Source of the DNA: Engraulis encrasicolus
Lineage: Eukaryota; Chordata; Actinopteri; Clupeiformes; Engraulidae
Reading direction: 5' to 3'
DNA: 64,000 nt
Assembly (NCBI RefSeq): GCF_034702125.1
Contig: NC_085869.1
Coordinates: 19,152,177-19,216,176, forward strand
Part shown: one piece after another, positions 53,287 to 64,000 of the stretch
Layout of the letters: each line of letters begins with the position of its first letter
Position numbering within the stretch: the first letter of the stretch is position 1
Program-made: the position numbers and the translations under genes
Notes under the pieces: generated by a model
Told to the model about the DNA's origin: nothing
Seen by the model: only the letters and a program-made list of their open reading frames with translations
Database searches by the model: none

Positions 53287-53692
53287 CAGGGTTGGAACTT
53301 TACACCCGTCCACCCGCAAAAGACGGGTACATTTCAAGGCTTATGGGTACATTTTTCAACCCACTAGTCACTTTTACAGGTGAAAACTTTTACCTGAACT
53401 CAAGCTCTAAATAGTCTGAATGTCCAAGCGATTTTTATGTCCAATGGGATTTGCCATTCTTCACCCTAACATTGATTAGAATGGAGGAAATTGCATCTAA
53501 AACTAAAACTAAAATTTCTGGCGTAGGGCCCCCGACCCCCCCGAGCAGATAAGAAGTCCTCCTTTCTGGTGTTAAGGACATGGTCAACCTGACACAAACA
53601 TAAGTTGACTGGTAAAAATGGCGAGTGACTGGAAGATTTTAAAATCTACCTGCCACAGTGACTGGTGGCAAAAAAGCTTAAGTTCCACCCCT
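53287..53692. mobile_element. MITE with 'CAGGGTTGGAACTT' ends
   Basis: CAGGGTTGGAACTTTACACC .. AAGCTTAAGTTCCACCCCTG, with TGACTGGTGGCAAA near the right end. The target duplication is unclear. Confidence 0.7.
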
Positions 53693-54237
53693 GCCCCCCG
53701 TGTATATCATGTTTTAGCACCGCAGTTTGTCTTTGGCCGGGTCTTCGTGCCACAGCTCAGTGTAACGTGACGCTGTTTCCCACTGCCTCCTTTTAGTGCA
53801 TCGGTGTTTGGTGAGGAACACAAGAGTGCTCCTTCCCTTCCCTTCCCCTGACGAGTCATTGAGTCAGATTTATGCACGCTGGGCGACTCGTAACTGTTAA
53901 TGTTAATCTAACCTGTCGTCTTGGCTTGAATGGACACCCTTTTTTTGTCGCCAAGGTGCTTCTGGTCCACTGATTTGACAAACATCCCATTACGCCGCTG
54001 CTATAGGTTTCCTATACCTGTTCCATGCTCACAGCTCCGTGGAGCTATGAGATTTGTATACATGGGTTTTCTTTTTTGTTTTTCCCTGGCTGCGCGACCC
54101 TGGCTGCGCACAACTCAACCTCTGATAGTTGGAAATCGCTGGCTGTCAAAAAATTTGCCCACATGGTTGGCTGCCAGTATCTTGCCCCTCCTCAAAACAC
54201 CATGTTTATAAACAAAAAAAACCCATGTATAGCTCAG

Positions 54238-54390
54238 GGTCCGTTTCTCGAAAGCGTCTTTGCTAACATCGTTCGTCCTTCGTACGAGCGACTCAGCTCT
54301 CTCTCGACAGCGACGCTCACCACTAAATCCAAGGGAACGGTAAGACGGTCTTAAGATGGCTAGCAACGACAAAAATCGAGAAACGGACCC
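54238..54390. mobile_element. Small fold-back element
   Basis: GGGTCCGTTTCTCGAAAGCG .. AAATCGAGAAACGGACCC, inner GCTAACATCGTTCG and GCTAGCAACGAC. Flanked by cagg on each side. Parts of it are copied into the adjoining tandem array. Confidence 0.82.
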
Positions 54391-55075
54391 CAGGTCTGGT
54401 TCCTATGTTCTTTTTTTAACAGGGAGGTCTCGTGCTAAGCTCCACTCTGAGCGTCTTTGCTAACATCGTTCGTCCTTCGTACGAGCGACTCAACTCTCTC
54501 TCGACAGCGACGCTCACCACTAAATCCAAGGGAACGGTAAGACGGTCTTAAGACGGTTAGCAACGACAGGTTGGTCTGGTTCACCAGCTGGTCTGGTGCA
54601 AGGTCTGGTTCCTATGTTCTTTTTTTAACAGGGAGGTCTCGTGCTAAGCTCCACTGTGACCTTCTACAATATGTATTACATTAAGCGTTTTTTTCCTTCT
54701 TTTTTTGGCAAAGGCTGCTCCTCGGACCACCAACGTGTTCCCGAGATGAAAGTTTCCGTGACGCCGACTGTCCTTCATACGAGCGACTCAACTCTCTCTC
54801 GACAGCGATGCTCACCACTAAATCCAAGGGAATGGTAAGACGGTCTTAAGACGGTTAGCAACGACAGGTTGGTCTGGTTCACCAGTTGGTCTAGTTCACC
54901 CAGGTCTGGTTCCTATGTTCTTTTTTTTAACAGGGAGGTCTCGTGCTAAGCTCCACTGTGACCTTCTACAATATGTATTACATTAAGTGTTTTTTTTCCT
55001 TCTTTTTTTTGCAAAGGCTGCTCCTCGGACCACCAACGTGTTCCCGAGATGAAAGTTTCCGTGTCGCCGACTGAA
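54391..55075. repeat. Tandem array carrying transposon fragments
   Basis: Three copies start AGGTCTGGTTCCTATGTTC at 54392, 54601 and 54902 and share AACAGGGAGGTCTCGTGCTA. Copies 1 and 2 contain ACGAGCGACTCAACTCTC and GACGGTCTTAAGACGGTTAG from the fold-back element; copies 2 and 3 share GGCTGCTCCTCGGACCACC. Confidence 0.85.
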
Positions 55076-55155
55076 GTTGACATGGATGGCGTGTTGGGAG
55101 ACTGACTCAGACTCAGAGCTCCCCTGTGCTGTGAATGAGAATTACACCCCCCCCC

Positions 55156-55189
<34 letters not shown>

Positions 55190-55309
55190 TGCTTGGTGAC
55201 ACCCACCTCGACCCCCCCCCCCCCCCCCCCCCCTCCTCCCCTCCACCCTCCCTCCCTCCCTCCTCCACCACCTCTTCCAATTCACGGACAGCTCCCACCC
55301 TGCAACTAA

Positions 55310-55860
55310 AATGGTGATTAGTTATGCATAAAGGGCCATTTTAATTGGCCATGATCCAAAAGTGTTACTAATTAAAAATCAATCTGCGGGCCATTAGCAC
55401 ACGAAGGCATGTGCCAAGGTTGTATATTTCCGAGGCGAGCAGGCCCGGCGTAATGAGTCTGGCTTTCTGGAGTCGGGGGAGGAGTGGGACAGATCGGAGA
55501 TAATCTGTGAGCGCCCCGCTCGCTCGAGCTCAACTTTACAATTGATACTATGTGTAAAGATGCTGAACTTGTAGTCCTCTCTAATTGATCCACTTACCCC
55601 CTTTCCCCAAGAAAGCGGGCGAAATGAATGTGGGTGTTCATTGCACGCGAGAGGCACAATAGATAACTATTAATGCTGGATTTGTTGGCCCCGGATCTGA
55701 TGGTTATGGAAGGGTTTTCTGGAGCAGGAAGGCATTTGTCTGGTTTAGCGAGTGGTGTTAGATATTTACGTGATGAATGTTGGCTAACTCCAAGGAAGCA
55801 CCTGGGGAATTGCTACCCAGAGGCAACCCAGAGACTTTGGAACTTATTAAAGTTGTAAGG
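55310..55860. promoter_or_regulatory. Candidate conserved non-coding element, about 550 bp
   Basis: Long repeat-free block with TGATTAGTTATGCATAAAGG, GCCATTTTAATTGGCC, CTAATTAAAAATC, GGAGATAATCTGTGAGCG and CTCTAATTGATCC. Mixed composition, no coding frame above 90 codons. Confidence 0.45.
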
Positions 55861-56219
55861 GCATATTTCACAGTGTATCTCTAAGAGGAAGAGCATTGAG
55901 AGGAGGAAAAAAAAGGGGGGAAAAGAGGAAAAAGCCACCCAATTACAGAAGTGTAACTGGTGCTGACGCCTACCAATTGGGCCCCCAGGCTGGTGCTATC
56001 ACCTAGCAGCTGGTTACTGGGACAAGCCATCCGTCCTTACACACCATTAAAGGGGGAAAATGGTGCCGGGGTCCCTGTCCCGGTGAAAGATTTCAATTCT
56101 ACCGTGTGTGTCTTGCCACATAAAATGACATCATGTATGTTAGCCTGCCCGAATGTGTTTTTCACCCCCTCCCTCCCTTCCACCCACCCATCCATTTATT
56201 ATTCTTTATGGTTGAACAG

Positions 56220-56345
56220 TGACTAATGTGGCACAAAGTGCTGCCCTCCAGATCCCCGGTGATAGTAAAAGAGGTACTTACATTAGGATTATGGGGGGTA
56301 ATTGTTGAAATTACTCAGGTCAGTTTGGCTTTTTCTTAACCTTTA
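56220..56345. promoter_or_regulatory. Candidate conserved non-coding element (small)
   Basis: AGAGGTACTTACATTAGG, GGGGTAATTGTTGAAATT in unique sequence. Confidence 0.25.
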
Positions 56346-56646
56346 GAGTCTTGCCAGGCATTAGGCACCAGTCCAAACTTACCATTTCTGCTCTCCTTTT
56401 TTTTCGTTACTTTCTGCTTTTAAGGTTGGTTACTCTGGAATATCTTTTGGGGCAGATGGATGCAATATCTTTTTGACTATATTTCATACTTTGCAACTAT
56501 ATCTGTGACTGTATATTTACGGCTAAAATATGTGGATATAATGTGCTGTATTCTGGTGTGTGATATACCGGTTTTCTTTAAAATAATTTAAAATAATTGC
56601 TTTCGTGCTATATTACATTTTTTTGAGCAGCCACGCACGTCTGTGA

Positions 56647-56681
<35 letters not shown>

Positions 56682-56745
56682 TGTGCGTGTGTGTGTGTGT
56701 GTGTTCGCGTGTGTGTGTGTGTGTGTGTGCGTGTGCGCGTGCAGC
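56647..56745. repeat. Degenerate (GT)n microsatellite
   Basis: GT units with GCGC and TTCGC interruptions. Confidence 0.95.
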
Positions 56746-57021
56746 CTGTTGTGTAGTTGCCTTGAGATGGGTGCTTGCCTTGGCGTGACGGAGGAATCTC
56801 AAGGAGAGCTCAATAACAGAGATGTCAATGTATTCCCCATTTGAGTGTATTTTTAGTGCAGGCATCACGCTTCTCATGCATATTTCAATAGATCTTTTGT
56901 ATATTAGGTGAGGGCGCACACAGCAACCGGGAGTGAGGACTAGCACAACATGCCTCCAAGAAATATGGGCTTGATTCTAAGATTTGACAGAGCGTCTCAT
57001 AGCGAGAAAGCCTGCTGTAGG

Positions 57022-57315
57022 CAGGGGCGGATCTAGCCATTTTGGGGCCCTAGGCGAGATATAAACCTGGGGCCCTCAAAAGTCATTATATTGACATACA
57101 ATTATCTTATTGTTACAATCATTATGTGTATTTGTGCTATTTAGGAGTTTTGTCTCATATAAATCTTTGATTACTTTACATACTGTAAGTGACAACTTAA
57201 GGTATACTTTTTTGTGTTTACCTCGACTGGTTTGACAGTTGGGGCCCCTATGAAGGATAGATTTGCCGGGCCCTAGGCAATTACCTAGGTTTGCCTAATG
57301 GAAAGTCCGCCTCTG
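57022..57315. mobile_element. hAT-like MITE with 8-bp duplication
   Basis: CAGGGGCGGATCTAGCC .. AAAGTCCGCCTCTG, flanked by gctgtagg (57014-57021) and ggtgtagg (57316-57323), 7 of 8 matching. Confidence 0.9.
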
Positions 57316-57529
57316 GGTGTAGGAGGGGGGTTTGACTTTCAATAGATGGCGCAAACGAACTACATTGATGTTTAGTAATCCAACAACACACATGGCACCA
57401 ATGGAATTAGTACTAATAACACAAACATGATATAATATAATATGCTAGGCCAACATAACAAGGAATTATGTTTAAACACTGTGTACATAATTCAGTAACC
57501 GTCCTACACAGGCACAGGTCTCTCTGCCA

Positions 57530-57727
<198 letters not shown>

Positions 57728-57819
57728 CTAAAGTAGTGAGTGTCTGCTACATGTCTCCAAAGATGCGTGGTTTGACAGAAGAGATGAACCCTGGTGACCG
57801 GGTGTAGCGAGGGGCGAGC

Positions 57820-58015
57820 GAGTGTGGGAATGAATTCTCATCAGAGCCATCAGTGCATTGCAGCGCAGATACATCACGGGCACAGTCGTAGATTATCTCA
57901 TATAATGGTTCAATTTCCTCCCTGTCTGATTAAATCAAAGTTTATGAAGCTGTCATCGCCCGCGCTGATGATGGCGCCATAATTTTGAGGTAATGCCAGC
58001 GTTTGGTGACATCAG
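57820..58015. promoter_or_regulatory. Candidate conserved non-coding element
   Basis: Unique block with GTAGATTATCTCATATAATG, CTGATTAAATCAAAG and GATGATGGCGCCATAATTTT. Confidence 0.38.
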
Positions 58016-59138
58016 CGTTCCTTCCTACCGGGTTGGGCCCGGTCCGTCACTCGGGCTCGGGTCGGCTAGGCACTAGAAGGTTCCGGCGGTGTGTCCTCAT
58101 CAGTCTACAAGGCAGTAAAGCATATCACACTGCTGTCCCCATAGCCTCACCAGGCGCAACGCTGTGGCCAGGAGACGAGACGAGGCGAGAGGAGAACAAT
58201 GTGGATGGAGAACAATGGCGTACCCCGAAGATCTCCCCATCTCCATCCACTGCTGGGAACAAGATCTCAACAAGGTCTGGGAGCAAGATCTGCACATCCC
58301 TACAATATATCTTGAATCTCTCACTCACACAATTAATTTGGTCCTTTTTTTTGAACATCTGTCCTGATTGTAGCACTGCACCATTTTCAAAGTTGAGCAA
58401 CGTTTGTAGACCAAAGGTCTTAAGCTGAATGTCTTCACACATGCAAACTTCTCTGCCAACTTATTGTTACTATTATTATGGGGAGAGTATTGGTAATTTA
58501 GAGTCCCCATGAGAGGGGTGTGTGTGAGGCTTCGTAGGAGTACCTGCCTCCATGCTCCTGTGTGCACTTCTGGAGGCCACCAGGAGAGGGAGTCGAGATG
58601 AGAGATGAGAGAGAGGGAGAGAGGGAGAGAGGGAGAGGAGTGGAGAGAGGGAGGGAGGGAGGGATAGAGGCCGCAGCCGGGAGGACGGGTAATTTATCCC
58701 CCGGTGAATTCCTTGTGTCAGCCCATCATGATTCACCGTCATTGAAATGCTCGCCGCCGTATTCCAAGCGGCCACTAGCATTGTCCACTGGGAGCCTCGT
58801 TTTCGACCCATCTGTCTTCAAAACACCAAGGATCCCCAACACAGAAGAACCTGGGCTGGGCTGTGAGACCATCCAGGAGCTGGGAGCCCAGCACTACAGG
58901 ACAGCACGCAGCACACTATACTACTGTAAAGCCTCATATGCAGTACAGTAACACTTCTCATGGAAAACAAGGGGAATGGTCTGACCAGCTGAGCGTAAGC
59001 TATTTTGAAGTGCTGTACTGTTGATTATTAGTGTTAGTTATGTGATGTGGCTGTGGCTGTGGCCGACAACAGTCGAAATAAAAGTGACACTTCTGTCTAC
59101 ACACACTGTGTTCTCTGGCTACCAAAGCGCTCAACATG

Positions 59139-59697
59139 ATCCGTGCTCCTGGACACGGATGTTAAGGACACAAAATCCGTGTCCAGGAGCACAGTTTTGC
59201 CAAAATTCCGTGCTCCTGGACACGGAATTGTTTTTCGTGATGGACACACAGAAGGTATCTCTCTACACTCCCACAGCTCTGTTTCCACAGTCTTGTGTTC
59301 TCTCAGGATTTTTCCAATTTCAAATATTTTTTCTTGAAAAAAACATTTCTTACTGACAGGTTAGGGTCAGGGATTGTTTTGGTCTGGGCACAGCTAGTAT
59401 TCTTTCATTCATTGTATGAATTTCATAGCCTATCAACCAATTGGAAAAGGTATTTCTCAAAAATATTTCTTTAATGACAGGTAAAGGTGAGAGAATGTTT
59501 TGGTCAGGGCACAACTTAAAGGGTACAACTATTCTGGATTAGCATTTGTTTTGTATTTTCTAATGATAGAGTTAACACAGTGCTGTGGGAATATAGAAAG
59601 CACTTCCGTGTGCCCATCACGGAAAACAATTCCGCTTCCAGTGCTCCTGGACACGGATTTCGTCCTTAACATCCGTGTCCAGGAGCACGGAATTCTG
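59139..59697. mobile_element. Long inverted repeat with self-complementary arms
   Basis: Left arm 59139-59250 and right arm 59600-59697 are inverted copies. Each arm itself contains inverted copies of GTGCTCCTGGACACGGA and TCCGTGTCCAGGAGCAC. The loop has an imperfect direct duplication (about 59330-59395 and 59455-59515). Probably a non-autonomous DNA element. Confidence 0.8.
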
Positions 59698-59781
59698 GAG
59701 ATCAGGCTGAAACGCTACAACTGCACAGCACTCCACTGTACAGCACTGCACACACACACCATACTGTAAAGCTTCATATAC

Positions 59782-59968
<187 letters not shown>

Positions 59969-60325
59969 TAACACTTCTCATGAAAAAGAAAGGGGAATGG
60001 TTAGCATGTTTGGTTTTTTAGAGAACATCAAAATGCAGTAGGACGCGAAGCGAATTGCTGCGCTTCAGTGCAAATGTGATGCGTGTCATAGATTGGCCTA
60101 GAACTTTCAAGGTTCTCTAACGAGAGGGTTGGGAGAGAAGGAGGGAGTGAGAGAGGGATGTAGAGAGAGGGAGGGAAAGAGAGAGAGAGGTGGAGGCAGC
60201 AGAGGCGTCGATGGCAAGAGGGAGGGAGAGCATCAGATTTCCATTATTGACTGCTGCAGATATTGTGCTGTAGCCATGTGTGTAAATTGGTTCCTGAGGG
60301 GTTTTCAGCTCACTGCCCCACACCC

Positions 60326-60625
<300 letters not shown>

Positions 60626-60849
60626 ACCGGGCTGAGTAAATGGCAGTGTTGGAATGCTGGCAGTCAACACACCTCCCCTCTCCTTTCCTCCCCTCTCCTC
60701 CTCCTCTCCTCCCCACTCCTCCTCTACTCTGCCTCCTCCATCTCTCCCTCTCTCTCTCTCCATCCTGATCAATACCCAATTCCAGCATGTGCAATCAGCC
60801 AGCCTTCACCATGGCAACCGAGATGTCACCCAGGTTGTGCAGCAAGCCG

Positions 60850-61065
60850 TTACAACAAATCATTTCCTTTAAGGAAGCCGTAATTGACCATTCCTACAGT
60901 CAGCCCCTACCGTCACCTGAGACTATTTATGTACATTAAGCCTGCTGCTGGACTGGACGTTAGTTATGCCTTAGCCCTTGCGCCCCTCGCTAAAGGATAG
61001 AGCCCCGGCCGACTGCTAGCCGGCCAATGGTGACCTTACCAAATCGCCAGCAGTGGGTTGCCATG
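60850..61065. promoter_or_regulatory. Candidate conserved non-coding element (weak)
   Basis: AAATCATTTCCTTTAAGG, GCCGTAATTGACC and CTATTTATGTACATTAAGCC in unique sequence between repeats. Confidence 0.25.
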
Positions 61066-61326
61066 GAAACACAGTTCCTCTGGGGGAGCAACGGTGCAGG
61101 GTTGAGGGAAGGGGAGAGAGGGTGGGGGGTGGGGGGGGTGAATGGGTAGATGGAGGGTCAGGGTCTGATGTGTGTACTGCACATATGTCTGAGTGTGTAA
61201 TGCGTATATGTGTTTGTTTGCCTGGGCAATGCTTGCAGTGTGTTGCATGGCTGTGCGTATGTGCGCTTCATTGTCCAATGTGCTGGGCTGGGTGAAGGAC
61301 TGGATGGTGGTGGTAGTAAGGGTGAC

Positions 61327-61480
<154 letters not shown>

Positions 61481-61751
61481 GTTTTTTCAGGGGGGTAGAG
61501 AGGTGCATCCTCTGTGCCTGCACTGTACCCACCTCACATGGTACTTTGGGTGGAGGTGTAGATGGTGGGGGAGGTGGCGTAGTGGTGGTGCAGAGGGTGT
61601 AGAGGGTGGCAGTGGGGCTTTATCGATGGCCGGGTTGGGTGGTGGGGGAGAGAAGTACATGCTCTGTACCAATACCATACCTGCCCTGCATGGTGCTGAG
61701 GGTGGAGGACTGGCTGGTGGGGATGTGGTGTAGCGGGGATGTAGATAGAGT

Positions 61752-61976
61752 AGTGTTTCTAAACGTGGGCGGTACAGCCCCCGGGGGGCGTTGGGAAACT
61801 CTAGGAGCGCGTTGAGAAGGATACAGCTGAAAGGGGGCGGTGCTTAGTTGCCATTGGGGGCGGGGGGGCATTAGTCCATTTCATTTTTTTATACTAAGGG
61901 GGGCGTGTCAAGGGGGCTTTGGGAGGATAGTGATGAGGCCAAGGGGCGTTTGTTCAAAAAAGGTTGCGGACCACTG
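61752..61976. mobile_element. hAT-like MITE, 'GTGTTTCTCAAC' family copy 3
   Basis: AGTGTTTCTAAACGTGGGC .. AAAGGTTGCGGACCACTG; most diverged of the three copies. Confidence 0.8.
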
Positions 61977-62129
61977 GTGTAGAGGGTCTAGAGGGTGGAG
62001 GTGGATGGTTAACAGGAGGTGGTGGTGGAGAGTTGCCTCCTCTCTTCCCAATACCATACCTGCCCCGCATGGCACTGCCTGAGAAATGCAAATAGGCCAG
62101 ATGTCCTCTCTGCCTTTCAGTGCTCTAGC

Positions 62130-63730
62130 TGTGTGTGTGCGGAAACCTTGATGCATCTGAAATACAATCACAGTGATGTTTCATACAGCAGATTAGGAGG
62201 AAATACTTTTAAATCAATTTGCTTTATTGTTTTGCAGCGCAGCCTCTGCAAGCAGTTTAATTTAAAGCATTAGCATATTAAGAGAAGCTTTTAATGACTT
62301 ATTATACTTTCAGATATATGCATTGCACTGCTCCAAGGTTGTAATGCCCAATTGGATAATAAAATAAAACAGAAAATCTACAACTAATTTAATTGGATTG
62401 CAGCATTACTCAGTATTAAAACAAACAGAGCCTCCGTATAATTTATTATGTCACAATTACATTAGTTATAGTATAAATACGTCAGCATCCTGAACTAAAG
62501 TCTCTGTATCATGCTCCAAAAAATTAGCCTTATTAATGCTCTTGCAATTAATGTTCTTATTAATGCCCTGGTGATTATTAAACATCGCACCACGATCGGT
62601 CACAAGGCATAGATCCTGGTAAACAGTAACTCAAGACGATTATCGGAAGATAACCAAGACAAGTTAAATAAGACACATGAAAAAATGGTTTGCTGACTTA
62701 CCCTAAAGCACAATGTCCACTTAAAATTTTCTATTATGTCTATCCAGCAACAGCATGAGAGAGCGAAAGATCTACCGATATTTGGGAATATTCACCATAG
62801 GGTAACTATTGTATCACCCTTTCTTCTCACACTAATCCAATAGCACAATCATGAAAGACATTGAAATAACCTTTCACACAATACCAGCCAATGTTTACTC
62901 AAGAACAAATTTGCACAGTAATTCATGTTAATATATTCACAAATATTTAAGGGCATTTTCTGTTTTTTAATTCTTCTTTCTGTTATTGATGGCCAAGCGA
63001 GCAGGATGTTGGTCTGAAGGACATATTCTAATTCAGATGAAGAAGTGACACAACATGAGTCCTCATCCGGATATCACGAGGAGGAATTAATTTATTTTGC
63101 CCATTGGGCCAGCTAGGTAAACACGATGCAAGCAGCGTTCATTTCTTTTGGAGTTGAAAAAAGAAAAATCATTTGAAATGACCTTGAAGAGACAAAAAAA
63201 ACCATGTCAATGTAATCTATTGTCGTATGCTGATTCCTTCTAGTGTGTGTAGTGTCCCTGCCATGGGTGCGGAGTTAAAACGCAAACAATTTGCATTCAT
63301 TGGTATGCATGGGGCTGGCTGCCAGCAGAGTTCGAATGAAAAATGAAATGCTTGATTGTGATATTATTATTGTATCTCTTTCTCAATGATGAAGATGGCT
63401 GTCAACCTCATTAGCTCCCGCGACAGCTACAAAATCTTAATATCTTCATCAGCCAATACTATTATCCGATATGATTGTCCTTTTCATTATTAAAAATGGC
63501 AAAGCCGGTACAGCGTAATCTGACAAATCTGATCTTAAAAGCTATTATACTGTAATGAATCAAAGGTATTGGCCATTAATTCTCACTGTAAAGAGCTGCA
63601 TTTTTTATGGTGTAAGTTTCAGAGGCCCCGGCGACTTCGGTAAATGATAATGATGTGTAAGAAAGCGAGAATGATGGCCGTAACTTACGAGTTTATTATA
63701 TTGGGCTGTGCTGTGCCGTGCAGTGCCTGC
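62130..63730. promoter_or_regulatory. Dense candidate conserved non-coding block, about 1.6 kb
   Basis: The longest repeat-free stretch of the desert. It has CTAATTTAATTGGATTG, TTGCAATTAATGTTC, GAGGAATTAATTTATTTTG, ACAATTTGCATTCATTGG and GGCCATTAATTCTC. Many TAAT cores and octamer-like sites, low CpG, no open frame of note. By synteny it is on the side facing MTX2 and HOXD. Confidence 0.5.
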
Positions 63731-63831
63731 CTGCCAGCCTGTGAAACCAAATCCCCCCCCCCCCTTCTCTTCCTCGCTCTCTCGCCTTTAAAGCAAACAA
63801 CACTGGCCTTCACCACACTACTGCACCTGGG

Positions 63832-63835
<4 letters not shown>

Positions 63836-63866
<31 letters not shown>

Positions 63867-63930
63867 CAGAGAGAGAGAGAGAGAGAGAGAGAAGGCATAG
63901 AGCACCCCCACCCCCTTTTACAGGCCCGAC

Positions 63931-63994
<64 letters not shown>

Positions 63995-64000
63995 GAGAGA
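63836..64000. repeat. (GA)n microsatellites to the window end
   Basis: GA units 63836-63892 and 63932-64000, separated by GCACCCCCACCCCC and a short unique piece. The array runs off the window. Confidence 0.97.

Overview
The window is vertebrate nuclear DNA, almost certainly from a ray-finned (teleost) fish. Two intron-containing vertebrate genes can be assembled exon by exon. The rest is dominated by very long CA/GT and CT/GA microsatellites, tRNA-derived SINEs and dozens of small hAT-like and fold-back DNA transposons of the kind common in teleosts. I cannot fix the species from the sequence alone.

Layout. Positions 1-10,120 hold nfe2l2 (Nrf2) on the + strand: five coding exons (548-589, 6886-7206, 7735-7827, 7975-8148, 8375-9649) that join in phase into a 634-residue CNC-bZIP factor, with a 6.3-kb first intron full of repeats. 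Positions 11,105-18,890 hold hnrnpa3 on the - strand: ten coding exons joining in phase into a 356-residue two-RRM, glycine-rich hnRNP. The two genes are convergent, with about 1 kb between their likely polyadenylation sites. This tail-to-tail pair is the HNRNPA3-NFE2L2 arrangement of human 2q31, next to the HOXD-MTX2 region, and supports the gene names.

From about 19 kb to 64 kb I find no convincing protein-coding gene. By synteny this stretch lies upstream of hnrnpa3, on the side facing MTX2/HOXD, where tetrapods have a long regulatory desert. It alternates between (a) unique, AT-rich blocks with many TAATTA, ATTTGCAT and ATGCAT-type motifs that look like conserved non-coding elements (best at 20.4-20.8, 30.7-31.0, 39.5-39.8, 42.0-43.1, 55.3-56.3, 57.8-58.0 and 62.1-63.7 kb); (b) microsatellites up to about 190 bp; and (c) transposons, several of them nested with readable target-site duplications. 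Notable structures are a three-copy duplicated cassette at 35.4-38.4 kb whose middle copy is split by an element carrying a second element, a minisatellite split by a TTAA-flanked element (47.1-48.4 kb), a fold-back element carrying a CTCF-like motif (35.1-35.4 kb), and a long inverted repeat with self-complementary arms (59.1-59.7 kb).

The two genes have separate jobs: Nrf2 is the KEAP1-controlled activator of antioxidant-response genes, and hnRNP A3 is a nuclear RNA-packaging and splicing factor. Their adjacency is ancestral linkage, not a functional unit. No prokaryote-type system (operon, CRISPR array, phage) is present. The most interesting content is the putative regulatory landscape and the nested repeat architecture.
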